From Cognatundibacterium aquatile (GTDB lineage Bacteria > Pseudomonadota > Gammaproteobacteria > Burkholderiales > Burkholderiaceae_D), in NCBI RefSeq assembly GCF_014699135.1, contig NZ_JACOFT010000001.1, positions 744,001 to 808,000 of the forward strand: DNA of 64,000 nt, in the 5' to 3' direction. Shown here in pieces: positions 15,032-26,227 of the stretch. The stretch's first letter is position 1. Each line of letters starts with the position of its first letter. The position numbers and the translations under genes were made by a program. The notes beneath the pieces were generated by a model that ran no database searches, was not told the origin of the DNA, and saw only the letters and a program-made list of their open reading frames with translations.

Positions 15032-18000
15032 ATGGAAAACCGAGGCAAAAATAAAGAACGGATTATTCCCCTGAAGATATTTGCCTTTTGCACTTGTCTG
15101 ATTCTTGCCGTCATTGTGGCGCAGAGCTGGTGGTCGATTGCCGAGGATAAAAATCTGACCTTGTCTGACGCCCAGCAGGATAGTTACTTCACCGTCCGTA
15201 TTCTTGAAGAGCATGCCAATCGCGCATTAAGTGAAGTTGTTCAGTTGATGGATGCGATCAGTGAACAGGTCGCTACTTACCCGCCTGAAAAAGATACCCA
15301 GAAAAGCAGGTCGGAACAGATTTTAGCGAATCAACGCCACCATTCGCAGTTATTGAGTGCGGTATCGCTGTTCGATACACAGGGGCAGCATCTTGCTTCT
15401 GATTTTGTCGATAGCTCATCTCAGCAGCTTCGGCCAACACCACCGTTATCGCCACAGTTGCATGTGACATCGCTCATCAGTAATCCCACCGATACGCAAT
15501 TAAGAGTGGGGGCCGCAATCAAGTTGACAGGTTCTGATCAGTGGATATTGCCAGTTGCTAGAAACGTGATGGGGCTGAATGGCCAGCGTGCTGGCATTCT
15601 TGAAGTGCAAATGCGCCTCAACTATCTACAAGAATTTTATGAATTGGTTGCACGCGGCAGCGTGGCATCGGTCTCACTTCATGATTTGAACGGAATCGTT
15701 CTGACCGGGGCACCAGCTGATAATTATATTTTTAATCGTAGTCTTAAGCAGCCAGCTTTATTGTCGGCGATCGTCGATGGCTCCAGAGAGGGATCGCTTT
15801 ATGGTGGCGCACTACAGGATGGCAGTGGTGAGTTTTTGTACACCTACCGGAAAGTCGCAGGATTTCCACTGACGCTGTTATATGCACGCAATGTCGAAAA
15901 TATTTTGTCGGACTGGAAGAGCAGGGTCAGGCATAAAATGTTGTACACATCAGCGACGCTTATTCTTATCCTGATTCTGATCTGGCTCTTGTTAAGGCAG
16001 GTGCAGCAGTTAAATCACTCCCGCCTCCGGGTCGAGGCAAGTGAGGAGCGATATCGCTTGCTGTTTAGCGGCGCAGAAGATGCGATTTTGCTGATTAATC
16101 AGGATCATCGTTATGTCGATTGCAATCCCGCTGCCGTCAGGTTGTTTGGCGTTAGCAGTGTCGCCGATATCGTCGGTCACAAAGCGGGTGAGTTTTCATC
16201 CATATTGCAAGCGATGCCGGGCACGCCGCAAAATGACGGTGATACCTTGATTGATCAATTCATCGAACGTGCTTTTGATGGTGTTCCTCAGCGTTTTGAA
16301 TCGATCATGGAGAGAGAGGGGAATACCCTGTATAACGAGGTGACTCTCAGCCTGGTTGAGTTAAATGGCGAGAGGCTGTTGTTTTGTACCGAGAGAGACA
16401 TCAGCGCCCAGAAATATTCAGAGCAATTGCTGGAGGCTCAGAATCATCTGTTGCAACTGATCGGTGCGAATGAAGATCCGCTGTTTATTCTGAGCTCAGT
16501 CTGTGATTTTGTCGAAAAATTACGGCCATTCTGGTGTGTGGGAATTCAGTTACTGGCCGATGATCAGAGAACTTTTATTCAAAGTGTCGGGCGCGGTTTT
16601 CCTGACATATTATCGAAACAGATCGTCGATATGCCGGTTGCGCATGGCAGTGGGATCTGGAGCGAAGCTGTATTAGTCGCCTGCCCGGTGCAGCTCAGTA
16701 ATTTTCAGCAAGCGCCATCGATGCAGTTCGTCAATGATCTGGAAGCGTTGGGTAAAATAAATGCTGGCAGTGCGTGGCCGTTGATGGACAAGCATGGCCA
16801 CATATTAGGCAGTTTCACGGTGTTACTGGCGGAATCGCAAGAATTAAGCGATGACGATATGAGTTTGATTGGCATCATGATCGAGATCGCCACGATCGCG
16901 ATTGAAGGCCGCCGCTCCGAGAAAAAAATACTGCAACTGGCGCATTATGACGAGCTTACTGGTTTACCCAACCGGTTTTTATATCATCAGCATCTCGCCA
17001 AAGCTTTGGCACTGGCGGAGCGAAACAGCTGTCAGCTTGCGGTGCTTTTTCTCGATCTGGACCGATTTAAGAATATTAACGACACCTTTGGTCATGATGA
17101 AGGTGATCGTGTCTTGCGCAGTATTTCTCAGCGTTTCCGACAGGTCTTAAGGGAATCGGACATCATTGCCAGAGTTGGCGGTGATGAGTTTATTTTGCTG
17201 ATTGATCAATTCAGTGACCCACGTGATTTGGGGGATGTCGCGGACAAACTGTTATTCGAAGCATCGCAACCATTTGAAATTCATGGTCAGGAATGCCAAC
17301 TCAGTGCCAGCATTGGTATTGCCACTTTCCCCGCAGATGGACACGATGCGCAAACTCTGCTGAAAAATGCGGATATCGCGATGTACAGAGCCAAAAATAA
17401 GGGCAAGGATAATTACCAGTTTTATGCATCTGAAATGAATACACACACAATTGAGCAGTTAGCTTTTGAGGCTCGTTTGCGTAAGGCTTTAGAGAGACTG
17501 GAATTTGTTGTGTATTATCAGCCTAAGATTTCACTGCAGACCGGAAAGATCGTCGGAGCCGAAGCCTTGGTTCGCTGGGATCATCCTGAGCGTGGAATTC
17601 TTTATCCCGGAGATTTTATTGAATTGGCGGAAGAGACGGGCTTAATTAGCCGGCTCGGCATGCTCGTGCTCGATATTGCCTGTCGCGATGTGTTGAGCTT
17701 CCGGCAGATGGACAGTGATTTTGGGCGGATTGCAATTAATTTATCAGGCTCGCAATTCAATGACCCTCAGCTTTTAGATGAAATTAAGGGTATCGTCGAT
17801 TTCTGGCGGGTGCCTGCCGATGCCATTGAATTTGAGATCACGGAAAGTATGGTGATGCATAACCGTGAGCAGGCGATAGTGTTGATGGATGGCTTCAGGT
17901 CGGCGGGTTTCAGCCTTTCCATCGATGATTTCGGTACCGGTTATTCTTCCCTGGCTTATCTGAAACGATTTCCTGTTGATAGTGTGAAGGTGGATCGCTC

Positions 18001-18226
18001 CTTCATCAAAGATATCCCGGATGACCCGAATGACACCGCGATCGTATTAGCCATCGTCGCGATGGCGCACACCCTGGGACTAAAAGTTATTGCTGAAGGT
18101 GTCGACGCGCAGACGCAGCTGGCAATTCTGACTGACTTTAAGTGCGACGAATATCAGGGCTTTTATTTTAGTAAAGCGGTGCCTGCAAAAGAATTTCTTC
18201 AACTGCTGCAACAGCAAGTGAATTAA
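15032..18226 (+). CDS. Membrane sensor with PAS, GAF, GGDEF and EAL domains
   Basis: This 1064-residue cyclic-di-GMP enzyme has an N-terminal membrane helix (about residues 13-33) and a periplasmic sensor region of about 270 residues resembling a Cache domain. A second helix lies near residues 308-325 (LILILILIWLLL). PAS follows (SEERYRLLFSGAEDAILLI), then a GAF-like region (about 470-620), then GGDEF and EAL. The GGDEF motif is intact at residues 716-720, and an RESD inhibitory site lies five residues upstream, so product inhibition is likely. EAL is intact at residues 844-846 (GAEALVRWDHP), with DDFGTGYSSL downstream. Both synthase and phosphodiesterase activity are therefore possible. It stands alone after rnpB; the periplasmic ligand is unknown. 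Confidence 0.92.
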   Translation: MENRGKNKERIIPLKIFAFCTCLILAVIVAQSWWSIAEDKNLTLSDAQQDSYFTVRILEEHANRALSEVVQLMDAISEQVATYPPEKDTQKSRSEQILANQRHHSQLLSAVSLFDTQGQHLASDFVDSSSQQLRPTPPLSPQLHVTSLISNPTDTQLRVGAAIKLTGSDQWILPVARNVMGLNGQRAGILEVQMRLNYLQEFYELVARGSVASVSLHDLNGIVLTGAPADNYIFNRSLKQPALLSAIVDGSREGSLYGGALQDGSGEFLYTYRKVAGFPLTLLYARNVENILSDWKSRVRHKMLYTSATLILILILIWLLLRQVQQLNHSRLRVEASEERYRLLFSGAEDAILLINQDHRYVDCNPAAVRLFGVSSVADIVGHKAGEFSSILQAMPGTPQNDGDTLIDQFIERAFDGVPQRFESIMEREGNTLYNEVTLSLVELNGERLLFCTERDISAQKYSEQLLEAQNHLLQLIGANEDPLFILSSVCDFVEKLRPFWCVGIQLLADDQRTFIQSVGRGFPDILSKQIVDMPVAHGSGIWSEAVLVACPVQLSNFQQAPSMQFVNDLEALGKINAGSAWPLMDKHGHILGSFTVLLAESQELSDDDMSLIGIMIEIATIAIEGRRSEKKILQLAHYDELTGLPNRFLYHQHLAKALALAERNSCQLAVLFLDLDRFKNINDTFGHDEGDRVLRSISQRFRQVLRESDIIARVGGDEFILLIDQFSDPRDLGDVADKLLFEASQPFEIHGQECQLSASIGIATFPADGHDAQTLLKNADIAMYRAKNKGKDNYQFYASEMNTHTIEQLAFEARLRKALERLEFVVYYQPKISLQTGKIVGAEALVRWDHPERGILYPGDFIELAEETGLISRLGMLVLDIACRDVLSFRQMDSDFGRIAINLSGSQFNDPQLLDEIKGIVDFWRVPADAIEFEITESMVMHNREQAIVLMDGFRSAGFSLSIDDFGTGYSSLAYLKRFPVDSVKVDRSFIKDIPDDPNDTAIVLAIVAMAHTLGLKVIAEGVDAQTQLAILTDFKCDEYQGFYFSKAVPAKEFLQLLQQQVN

Positions 18227-18230
18227 AGCC

Positions 18231-18259
18231 ATCGCCTTATTCAAGAGGCGATCTTTACT
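18231..18259 (+). terminator. Weak terminator-like hairpin after GGDEF-EAL gene
   Basis: ATCGCCT (18231-18237) pairs with AGGCGAT (18246-18252), followed by the short T-rich CTTTACTT. Confidence 0.45.
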
Positions 18260-18523
18260 TGTGATCTCTCTCGTTTCATCTTTGCCGCTGGGAATGCAGG
18301 CGAACGTCGGCAAACACGGTCGCAACATCCTCAAAATTACCCTAAGAGATCCAATGACGCGGGATTTTAAGCTCTTTATTCCTCCGCGTATTACAAGCCA
18401 CTTTCACTATCTTCTGTAACTCATTAATTTTATTCAGTTATTTGAATAAATTAACTTTCTCGATAGTTGCGCTAAGTCATTGACTTCATTAAAGAAACTG
18501 CTGTTTTTCTGAGTAATTTCACT

Positions 18524-18585
18524 TGACCATGTTGATGGCATCCTCTAAAGTGGGAAACAGTGTGAGAAAGTGTAATTTTGTGGGA
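18524..18585 (+). promoter_or_regulatory. dcw promoter with MraZ-binding repeats
   Basis: Four TGGGA-like pentamers stand at an exact 10-bp period: TGGGA 18551, TGTGA 18561, TGTAA 18571 and TGGGA 18581. This matches the repeated TGGGN boxes bound by MraZ upstream of its own gene. A plausible promoter, TTGACC (18524-18529) with TAAAGT 16 bp later, overlaps the first box. The rest of the 430-bp gap (18260-18523) is AT-rich with no other feature seen. Confidence 0.75.
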
Positions 18586-18656
18586 TAAATCCCCAATTTT
18601 CATTTATCTTCGCAAACTGAGTCATATCAATCCAAGTCCAGGTAAAAGGTAAAAGC

Positions 18657-19085
18657 GTGTTCCAGGGTCCATCCGCACTCAATCTCGATGCGAAAGGCAG
18701 AATGTCAATTCCTGCCCGCTATCGTGATGCCCTGAGCGAACAATACGAGGGCCACATCACCCTGACCCGCCATCCTGACGGGTGCCTGTTGCTGTTTCCA
18801 CGTCCGACCTGGGAATCTCATCGTGAGCAAATCGCCGCCTGGCCTATCCAGGCGCGTGACTGGAAACGTATTTTTCTGGGAAATGCATTTGACGTCGATA
18901 TGGATAGTGCTGGCCGTATTTTGCTGGCACCAGAGTTGCGTAATGCCGTTGGTATTCAGCGTGACATCATGATGCTGGGCATGGGGAGCCATTTTGAAAT
19001 ATGGGATGCCGGTAAGCTTGCCGAAAATGAAGCCAACGCGAAAGCGGCTGGTGCTCCTGATGTGCTAAACAATTTTACTTTCTGA
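18657..19085 (+). CDS. mraZ: Transcriptional regulator MraZ
   Basis: This 142-residue, two-fold AbrB-like protein opens the dcw cluster. The first half holds [17 protein letters not shown] and the second the matching [17 protein letters not shown], the two DxxGR DNA-binding repeats. MraZ binds TGGGN repeats upstream of its own promoter and represses the cluster; such repeats are present at 18551-18585. Translation starts at GTG 18657, chosen because MFQG is the conserved N-terminus and AGGTAAAAGG lies just upstream. It is followed 9 bp later by rsmH. Confidence 0.95.
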   Translation: MFQGPSALNLDAKGRMSIPARYRDALSEQYEGHITLTRHPDGCLLLFPRPTWESHREQIAAWPIQARDWKRIFLGNAFDVDMDSAGRILLAPELRNAVGIQRDIMMLGMGSHFEIWDAGKLAENEANAKAAGAPDVLNNFTF

Positions 19086-19094
19086 TCGCGGGCA

Positions 19095-20054
19095 ATGACG
19101 ATACAGCAGGCGACAGAATATACCCATACAACTGTGCTCTTGAATGAGGCAGTGGATGCACTCGGCATAGCCGGTGAACGGGCAAATGGTGTCTACATTG
19201 ACGGCACGTTCGGGCGAGGTGGGCATAGCCGCCTGATCCTGCAACAGCTCGGACCGAAAGGTCGTCTGATTGCTTTTGATAAAGATGCGCAGGCGATTGC
19301 CAGTGCAGCTGAAATCAGCGATCCCCGTTTTCATATTGTGCATGACAGTTTTGCGGCAATGACCGCTGCGCTGGAAGAACTCGGCGTCAGTAAAGTGGAC
19401 GGTATCTTGATGGATCTGGGTATTTCATCACCGCAAGTGGATGACGCGAGCCGTGGTTTTAGTTTCCGCTCAGACGGTCCGCTTGATATGCGGATGGATA
19501 CCAGTCGTGGCATGTCTGCTGCTGAATGGCTGGCAGTGGAAGAAGAAGAAAAAATCAGGGAGGTGATAAAAAATTATGGGGAAGAACGGTTTGCTTTTCA
19601 GATTGCAAAGGCGATTGTTGCTCGCCGGCAAACGGAGTCCATTACTGGAACCCGACAACTCGCCGAACTTGTCGCGCACGCCGTCAAAACTCGCGAGAAG
19701 GGCAAGGACCCGGCAACTCGCACCTTTCAGGCTATACGGATTTTCGTCAATAAGGAGCTTGAAGATCTCGAGATAGGGCTTGATGCTGCTTTTGCTGCGC
19801 TCTCTCCTTTCGGGCGAATGTCAGTGATCAGTTTTCATTCTCTTGAAGACCGGATAGTGAAGCAGTTTTTTGCTTCTAAAGTGAAACTTGAGCAGCCAGA
19901 CCGGCGCTTGCCTATCCGTCACGTCGATTTACCGCAAGCACAAATGCGTTTGCTGAACCGGATTAAGCCTTCTGAAGCCGAGGTGGTTGCCAATCCTCGT
20001 GCGCGCTCGGCGATCTTGCGTATTGCTGAACGTTTGCCAGAGGTGCTGAAATGA
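19095..20054 (+). CDS. rsmH: 16S rRNA (cytosine1402-N4)-methyltransferase
   Basis: The 319-residue SAM-dependent methyltransferase modifies C1402 in the decoding centre of 16S rRNA. Visible signatures are [13 protein letters not shown] at the N-terminus, the SAM-binding loop [13 protein letters not shown] near residue 36, and [29 protein letters not shown] and [15 protein letters not shown], all conserved in RsmH. It is the second gene of the cluster, and its stop overlaps the ftsL start (ATGA at 20051-20054). Length and motifs are normal. Confidence 0.96.
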   Translation: MTIQQATEYTHTTVLLNEAVDALGIAGERANGVYIDGTFGRGGHSRLILQQLGPKGRLIAFDKDAQAIASAAEISDPRFHIVHDSFAAMTAALEELGVSKVDGILMDLGISSPQVDDASRGFSFRSDGPLDMRMDTSRGMSAAEWLAVEEEEKIREVIKNYGEERFAFQIAKAIVARRQTESITGTRQLAELVAHAVKTREKGKDPATRTFQAIRIFVNKELEDLEIGLDAAFAALSPFGRMSVISFHSLEDRIVKQFFASKVKLEQPDRRLPIRHVDLPQAQMRLLNRIKPSEAEVVANPRARSAILRIAERLPEVLK

Positions 20055-20326
20055 TCACGCGCGTGAACATTTTTCTGGCAATCGCATTGATCGCCTGCGC
20101 TTTGTCTCTGATTAATTCTCAGTATCAGGCTCGACGTTTGTTTATTGAGCTCGAGCGTGAGCAAAGTCTCAGCAAACAATATGAATTGCAATGGACCCAA
20201 TTGAAACTGGATCAATCCACTTTTGGTAAACACTCGCGCATTGAGGAAACCGCGAGCAAGGAACTGAACATGGTGCCGGTCACGCCGGCGCGCACCCAAT
20301 ATCTGAAAGCGGCGGAGCTGAAATGA
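20051..20326 (+). CDS. ftsL: Cell division protein FtsL
   Basis: This is a 91-residue bitopic membrane protein with one N-terminal hydrophobic helix ([15 protein letters not shown]) and then a periplasmic coiled coil ([18 protein letters not shown]). FtsL works with FtsB and FtsQ to recruit and activate FtsW-FtsI at the septum. Sequence conservation in FtsL is low; the call rests on size, topology and position between rsmH and ftsI, with 4-bp overlaps at both ends. The N-terminus is very short on the cytoplasmic side. Confidence 0.93.
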   Translation: MITRVNIFLAIALIACALSLINSQYQARRLFIELEREQSLSKQYELQWTQLKLDQSTFGKHSRIEETASKELNMVPVTPARTQYLKAAELK

Positions 20327-22086
20327 GCCGTGCTGGGAACATGTCGCGCACAGCTGCTTCACGCGGTGTTTCATTTTCTTCCAATCCGGTGTTGGAAGTG
20401 AAATTGCCTATCTGGCGTTCCCGGCTGGTTTTATTTTTATTATTCGGCGCTTTTTTTGCGCTGATCGCCCGTGCTTTGTGGCTGCAGGGAATGACGACGG
20501 ATTTTTTGCAGAAGCAGGGAGCTAATCGATATGCCCGCACATTAGAGCTACCGGCAACGCGCGGAAAAATCACAGACCGGAATGGTCAGGTGCTGGCGTC
20601 ATCGGTACCAGTAAAGGCGATATGGGCGATCCCCGACGATGTTCTGGAAGCGCCCAAAGATAAAATCCGACAACTCGCAGCCTTACTCGATATGAGTGAG
20701 GCTGAGTTACGTAAGAAACTCGATTCTGATCGTCAGTTTGTGTATCTGAAGCGGCAGGTCGAACCGCAGATATCCGACAAAATTCAGGCGCTTGCTATTC
20801 CTGGTGTTGAAACCCGCAAAGAGTACAAGCGTTTTTATCCAGAGGGTGAAGTCATGGCACACGTCGTCGGCTTCACGAATGTGGAAGATATCGGGCAGGA
20901 AGGAATTGAGCTCGCCTCGGAAAAAAATCTAGCAGGTAAAACGGGTAGCCGTCGCGTCATTAAAGACCGCCTTGGTCGCATCGTTGAAGATATTCGTGCT
21001 ATTCGTGAACCACATGATGGCAAAGAGCTGACCTTGTCGCTTGATAGCAAGATTCAGTATATCGCTTACACCCATTTAAAAGATGCAGTAGAAAAACACA
21101 AGGCAAAAGCTGGCGGCGCCGTTGTGCTTGACGTTCACACCGGAGAGGTTTTGGCTCTGGTGAATTTACCCAGCTATAACCCGAACGACCGCTCGGTATT
21201 GACCGGTGCGCAGTTGCGTAATCGTGTTATTACCGATACGTTCGAGCCGGGTTCGACCATGAAACCCTTCACCGTTGCACTGGCGCTTGAGACTGGACGG
21301 GTTACTCCGGATACCGTATTTCAGACCGCACCGGGTTATATGACGATAGGCCCGGCTGTGATTCATGACGCCCATAAAGAATCTGTGCTGACCGTTGCGC
21401 AGATTATCCAGAAATCCTCGAATATCGGCGTCGCCAAAATGGCGTTACAAATGCCACCTAAGGAAATGTGGGAGTTGTTTACCACCTTAGGTTTTGGGCA
21501 GCAGCCAAAAATTGGTTTTCCCGGTGCCGTTGCCGGTCGTTTGCGTAATTATAAAAATTGGCGGCCCATCGAGCAGGCGACAATGAGTTACGGCCATGGT
21601 CTGTCGGTGTCCTTGCTGCAAATGGCGCGTGCGTATACGATTTTTGCGCGCAACGGCGACATGATACCGATCACATTTCAAAAAACTAGTGACGCTCCGG
21701 CAGCGCAGCGGGTCATTTCCGACAAAACAGCGCAGCAATTGCGCGTCATGATGGAATCGGTAACACAGCCGGGTGGTACCGCAACGCAGGCGCGTGTGCC
21801 CGGCTATCGCGTTGCCGGAAAAACCGGTACTGCACATAAGATAGAAGGTGGTCGCTACGTGAATAAATATGTCGGCGACTTTATTGGCTTTGCTCCGGTA
21901 TCGAATCCACGAGTCATCGTTGCTGTGATGATTGATGAACCAAGCGCTGGCGGTCATTTTGGCGGCATCGTCGCCGCCCCGGTTTTTGCTGCAATCACCG
22001 CGAACGTATTGCGCTCTATGAACGTGCCACCTGATTCATCCGTCACCAGCATCATTCCTGACAATAGCGTGCAGGAGAGCATGTAA
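20323..22086 (+). CDS. ftsI: Peptidoglycan D,D-transpeptidase FtsI (PBP3)
   Basis: This 587-residue class B penicillin-binding protein cross-links septal peptidoglycan. After a cytoplasmic tail there is one membrane helix (LVLFLLFGAFFALIARAL, about residues 36-53). A pedestal domain and the transpeptidase domain follow. Active-site motifs are complete: S311-T-M-K (nucleophile Ser311), S365-S-N and K500-T-G. ATGA overlap with ftsL and TAATG overlap with murE indicate translational coupling. Confidence 0.96.
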   Translation: MSRAGNMSRTAASRGVSFSSNPVLEVKLPIWRSRLVLFLLFGAFFALIARALWLQGMTTDFLQKQGANRYARTLELPATRGKITDRNGQVLASSVPVKAIWAIPDDVLEAPKDKIRQLAALLDMSEAELRKKLDSDRQFVYLKRQVEPQISDKIQALAIPGVETRKEYKRFYPEGEVMAHVVGFTNVEDIGQEGIELASEKNLAGKTGSRRVIKDRLGRIVEDIRAIREPHDGKELTLSLDSKIQYIAYTHLKDAVEKHKAKAGGAVVLDVHTGEVLALVNLPSYNPNDRSVLTGAQLRNRVITDTFEPGSTMKPFTVALALETGRVTPDTVFQTAPGYMTIGPAVIHDAHKESVLTVAQIIQKSSNIGVAKMALQMPPKEMWELFTTLGFGQQPKIGFPGAVAGRLRNYKNWRPIEQATMSYGHGLSVSLLQMARAYTIFARNGDMIPITFQKTSDAPAAQRVISDKTAQQLRVMMESVTQPGGTATQARVPGYRVAGKTGTAHKIEGGRYVNKYVGDFIGFAPVSNPRVIVAVMIDEPSAGGHFGGIVAAPVFAAITANVLRSMNVPPDSSVTSIIPDNSVQESM

Positions 22087-23621
22087 TGACCAATAAAAAA
22101 ATATCCATTAACGAGATTGTTAACTGGCTGCGGCAAGTCGCACCTGAAGCACAGTTGTGCTCAAATTCGGCAAAAATCATTACTGGCGATGTGTTTTTTG
22201 CTGCCCGCACGCATCATGGCGATGGCCGCAAATATATTCCTGATGCGCTTGCTCGTGGCGCAATTGCAGTTGTATATGACGTTGCGGATGGCGATACTTT
22301 CGTGTGGGATGAGAGTATTTCAGTCCCTCATTTTGCAGTGCCGGATTTATCGCAGCAACTCGGGTTGATCGCCAACGAGTGGTATGGCAATCCAGATCGG
22401 GCTATGTTCAGCGTCGCTGTGACCGGCACCAACGGCAAGACATCCTGCAGTCAGTGGCTGGCAAAAGCGCTGTCAATGGAAAAGTGTGACACCGCAGTGA
22501 TAGGCACACTGGGTACCGGCATTTATCATCAGGGAGTATTAGGACAGTTATCAGAAACGGGCTTTACAACGCCAGACGCAATCAGTTTGCAACGCGAGTT
22601 GTCTGTGATGCAGAAGAATGGTGCAAAGGCGCTGGCGATAGAAGCATCGTCCATTGGTCTGGATCAGGGGCGGCTGAATGGCTTACATATTGACGTCGCT
22701 TTATTTACTAATCTGACACGCGATCACCTTGATTATCACGGTGATATGGATGCCTATGCCGCGGCCAAACAACGCTTGTTTGGCTGGAATAGTTTGACGA
22801 CCGCCATCATCAATCTCGATGACGTGTTCGGGCTTAAACTTTTAGCGCATTTGCAGCAGGCACGGCCAGACGTGCGTCTGATGACTTACAGTCTTGAAAA
22901 ATCAAGTTACGAAGGTACTGCTTTACTGAGCGCCAGTAATTTGAAAACAACGCATGCCGGAACCAGCTTTCATCTTGAATCGCCGCTTGGCTCCGGTCTG
23001 GTGAAAACACAACTGATAGGCCGGTTTAATGTCAGCAACATTCTTGGCGTCCTCGCTGTTCTGCTGAGCAAAGGAATTCCTTTGTCGAAAGCGTTGGCGC
23101 TGATAGAGAAATTACCGCCGGTGCCAGGTCGCATGCAATTAGCCGGTACTGCCGGACATGTAATGGTCGTGATTGATTACGCCCACACACCGGATGCCCT
23201 TGAAAAGACTCTTGAAGCTTTGCGCCTCGTCGCGGATGAGCGTGGTGGACAACTATGGTGTGTTTTTGGTTGTGGCGGTGATCGAGATCCAGGCAAGCGT
23301 CCACAGATGGGACGGATATCGGAGCAAGCGGATCACGTGATTGTCACCAGCGACAATCCGCGCAGCGAAGATCCCGCTCATATCATCGGGCAGATTGTGG
23401 CAGGGATGAGTAAAACTGCCCACATCATCGAAGACCGGGCAAACGCAATTTTGTACGCAATTAAACACGCTGGTGATCAGGATGTGGTGCTGCTGGCAGG
23501 CAAAGGGCATGAAACCTATCAGGATATCAATGGTAAGAAATGGCCATTTTCAGATGCAGAACATGCTGCGCTTGCGCTTGCAACCGTGGCAACCAGCGGC
23601 AACATGAAGAGAGGTAGCTGA
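22086..23621 (+). CDS. murE: UDP-MurNAc-L-Ala-D-Glu:meso-diaminopimelate ligase
   Basis: This 511-residue cytoplasmic Mur ligase adds the third stem residue. The ATP-binding loop TGTNGKTS is near residue 114. The LTRDHLDYHGDMDAY segment and the C-terminal domain follow. The DNPR motif (TSDNPRSEDP, near residue 422) marks specificity for meso-diaminopimelate, not lysine, as expected for a Gram-negative. It overlaps ftsI by one base and murF by one base. Confidence 0.96.
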   Translation: MTNKKISINEIVNWLRQVAPEAQLCSNSAKIITGDVFFAARTHHGDGRKYIPDALARGAIAVVYDVADGDTFVWDESISVPHFAVPDLSQQLGLIANEWYGNPDRAMFSVAVTGTNGKTSCSQWLAKALSMEKCDTAVIGTLGTGIYHQGVLGQLSETGFTTPDAISLQRELSVMQKNGAKALAIEASSIGLDQGRLNGLHIDVALFTNLTRDHLDYHGDMDAYAAAKQRLFGWNSLTTAIINLDDVFGLKLLAHLQQARPDVRLMTYSLEKSSYEGTALLSASNLKTTHAGTSFHLESPLGSGLVKTQLIGRFNVSNILGVLAVLLSKGIPLSKALALIEKLPPVPGRMQLAGTAGHVMVVIDYAHTPDALEKTLEALRLVADERGGQLWCVFGCGGDRDPGKRPQMGRISEQADHVIVTSDNPRSEDPAHIIGQIVAGMSKTAHIIEDRANAILYAIKHAGDQDVVLLAGKGHETYQDINGKKWPFSDAEHAALALATVATSGNMKRGS

Positions 23622-25018
23622 TGCATTTTACTCTTCAACAATTGCAGCCAGTGCTGACATCCGCGATCATGAAAGCGGACGCAGCGGTGACAGGTTTAAC
23701 CACCGATAGCCGCAAAATTAAGGCGGGGGATTTGTTTGTCGCCTTGCGTGGTGAAAATTTTGATGCCCATGATTTCCTCGCGCAGGTTGCTAATTCAGGC
23801 GCAGTCGCTGTCGTGGCAGAACGGATTCCGGAACATTTTGCATTACCTGCACTGATCGTGCCGGATACCAAACTGGCATTAGCTGAGATCGGCCGATACT
23901 GGCGACAACAGTTTATGTTGCATGTCATCGGGGTGACTGGCAGTAACGGTAAAACGACCGTTAAAGAAATGATTTCATCGATTCTGAGCGTGGCTTTTGG
24001 TGTCGAATGTCGTTTAGCGACCAGCGGCAATCTGAATAATGAAATCGGCGTACCGCTGACTATCCTTGGTCTCAACTCATCTCACCGGGCAGCAGTGATA
24101 GAAATGGGTATGAATCATCCCGGGGAAATTGCCTTGCTTGCCTCAGTTGCTTTACCGACAGTCGTCTTAGTTAATAACGCCCAGCGTGAACATCAGGAGT
24201 TTATGCAGACGGTGAAAGCTGTCGCTGAAGAAAATGGTGCAGCTATAAGAGCTCTGCCAGATGACGGTGTTGCTGTTATTCCTGCAGAGGATGAATATTG
24301 TTCTTTGTGGCAGCAATATGCGGCAGAACGCGGACAACGTAAAGTTATTCGCTTTGGATTAAACAGCGATGCCGAAGTCCATGCCAGTTTTGTGGCGACC
24401 CCATTTGGTAGTGAAGTCAACATGTATATAGCAGGCCGCGCGTCTGAGGTTCATTTGCAGGCAGCCGGTCAGCACAATGTATTGAATGCGCTCGCCGCCG
24501 CCGCGTGCTGCCACGCGATAGGAATTTCTGACGAATTAATCGTTGCTGGCCTGGAGAATTTCAGCCCGGTGAGTGGCCGTTTGCAGCGTAAGCAAGCCAG
24601 CTGTGGCGCGATGGTGATTGACGATACCTACAATGCCAATCCGGATTCTGTCCGTGCCGCAATCGACGTGCTGACGCAGATCGGCGGAGGTACTGTTCTG
24701 GTACTGGGTGACATGGGTGAAGTGGGCGAAAACGGCGCTCAGTTTCATAAAGAGATCGGCGAATATGCCAAAGCTCAGGGTATTACAGAGCTGTATTTAC
24801 TTGGTGATCTGGTCGCCCATACGGCAACGGCATATGCCGGGGCACACTATTTCACTGAGATACAGGATTTATTCAACGCCTTAGACAACAGTATTCATCA
24901 GGAAAAGACAGTACTGGTCAAAGGCTCACGTTTCATGAAAATGGAACGCGTTGTCAGCCATTTGTTGGCGGCGGATGACGGCACTTCAACACAACAAAAA
25001 ATAACAGGAACTCATTAG
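23621..25018 (+). CDS. murF: UDP-MurNAc-tripeptide:D-Ala-D-Ala ligase
   Basis: The 465-residue Mur ligase completes the cytoplasmic pentapeptide precursor. The ATP loop is [13 protein letters not shown] near residue 110. [16 protein letters not shown] and [16 protein letters not shown], the latter carrying the typical DxYNANP motif, follow. It starts with ATG overlapping the murE stop (TGATG) and ends one base before mraY. Nothing is unusual in length. Confidence 0.95.
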   Translation: MHFTLQQLQPVLTSAIMKADAAVTGLTTDSRKIKAGDLFVALRGENFDAHDFLAQVANSGAVAVVAERIPEHFALPALIVPDTKLALAEIGRYWRQQFMLHVIGVTGSNGKTTVKEMISSILSVAFGVECRLATSGNLNNEIGVPLTILGLNSSHRAAVIEMGMNHPGEIALLASVALPTVVLVNNAQREHQEFMQTVKAVAEENGAAIRALPDDGVAVIPAEDEYCSLWQQYAAERGQRKVIRFGLNSDAEVHASFVATPFGSEVNMYIAGRASEVHLQAAGQHNVLNALAAAACCHAIGISDELIVAGLENFSPVSGRLQRKQASCGAMVIDDTYNANPDSVRAAIDVLTQIGGGTVLVLGDMGEVGENGAQFHKEIGEYAKAQGITELYLLGDLVAHTATAYAGAHYFTEIQDLFNALDNSIHQEKTVLVKGSRFMKMERVVSHLLAADDGTSTQQKITGTH

Positions 25019-25019
25019 C

Positions 25020-26189
25020 ATGTTGCTCTGGTTGGCAGAAATTTTTAAACAGGATCTGGGGCTGCTACGCGTCTTCGGTTTTATCACGTTCCGCGCAGTA
25101 TTTGCGACCATGACCGCGTTGGCGATCGGCATTTTTGCCGGGCCAGCGGTGATCCGTATGCTGACTCGTCTGAAAGTTGGCCAAGCCGTGCGTTCGTATG
25201 GCATGGAAACGCATCTGGTGAAGTCTGGCACGCCAACGATGGGCGGTGTACTCATTTTGATTTCGATTGCGGTGTCGACGCTGCTGTGGTCTGACTTGAG
25301 TAACCGCTTCATCTGGGTCGTGTTGATCGTGACTCTGGGTTACGGTGCGGTCGGTTGGGTTGATGATTATCGCAAGGTAGTCTACAAAGATCCGGAAGGT
25401 ATGCGTTCGCGCGAAAAATATTTCTGGCAATCATTGATCGGTATTGCTGCGGCGTTTTATCTCGCATTCTCGGTATCGGCACCAAGTAATTCCAAGATTC
25501 TTGAATTGCTGTTTGCGTGGGTGCAATCAGGTTTCAGTATGGATTTACCGCCGAAGGCAGATTTGATTGTGCCGTTTTTTAAATCGATCAGCTATCCACT
25601 CGGAGTCTGGGGCTTTATCGCGCTCACGTATTGCGTGATCGTCGGCACCAGTAATGCGGTGAATTTTACCGATGGACTCGATGGCCTTGCCATCATGCCC
25701 GTGATTATGGTTGGTACTGCATTAGGTTTGTTTGCCTATTTGTCCGGACATATCGGTTACTCGAAATATCTGTTGATTCCGCATATTCCGGGAGCAGGTG
25801 AATTGCTGATTTTCTGCGGCGCGATGACCGGTGCCGGTCTCGCATTCTTGTGGTTTAACGCGCATCCAGCGCAGGTGTTTATGGGCGACGTCGGCGCATT
25901 GGCGCTGGGTGGTGCGCTCGGCACGCTGGCGGTAATCGTCAGACAGGAAATCGTTTTGTTCATTATGGGCGGTATTTTTGTCGCGGAAACACTGTCGATT
26001 ATTTTGCAAGTGTCTTACTTTAAATTTACTAAAAAACGATTTGGTGAAGGCCGCCGTTTATTTTTGATGGCACCTCTGCATCATCATTTTGAGAAAAAAG
26101 GTTGGAAGGAAACGCAGGTGGTCGTGCGTTTCTGGATCATCACGATGTTGCTGGTATTGGTTGGCTTATCTTCACTGAAGTTACGTTGA
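25020..26189 (+). CDS. mraY: Phospho-MurNAc-pentapeptide translocase
   Basis: This 389-residue polytopic inner-membrane enzyme transfers phospho-MurNAc-pentapeptide to undecaprenyl phosphate, giving lipid I. About ten hydrophobic segments are visible. Conserved loops carry [11 protein letters not shown], the aspartates of [38 protein letters not shown] and the [11 protein letters not shown] motif near the C-terminus. It lies one base after murF and 38 bp before murD. Confidence 0.97.
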   Translation: MLLWLAEIFKQDLGLLRVFGFITFRAVFATMTALAIGIFAGPAVIRMLTRLKVGQAVRSYGMETHLVKSGTPTMGGVLILISIAVSTLLWSDLSNRFIWVVLIVTLGYGAVGWVDDYRKVVYKDPEGMRSREKYFWQSLIGIAAAFYLAFSVSAPSNSKILELLFAWVQSGFSMDLPPKADLIVPFFKSISYPLGVWGFIALTYCVIVGTSNAVNFTDGLDGLAIMPVIMVGTALGLFAYLSGHIGYSKYLLIPHIPGAGELLIFCGAMTGAGLAFLWFNAHPAQVFMGDVGALALGGALGTLAVIVRQEIVLFIMGGIFVAETLSIILQVSYFKFTKKRFGEGRRLFLMAPLHHHFEKKGWKETQVVVRFWIITMLLVLVGLSSLKLR

Positions 26190-26227
26190 AGTCTGGTTTT
26201 GTTATTTTCTGGCAGAAGTAAGGGTTT

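Noticed and set aside
18260..18523. Search for a small RNA or gene in the AT-rich stretch before mraZ
   Set aside because: No stable fold with terminator and no coding frame; only promoter and MraZ boxes at its right end are supported.
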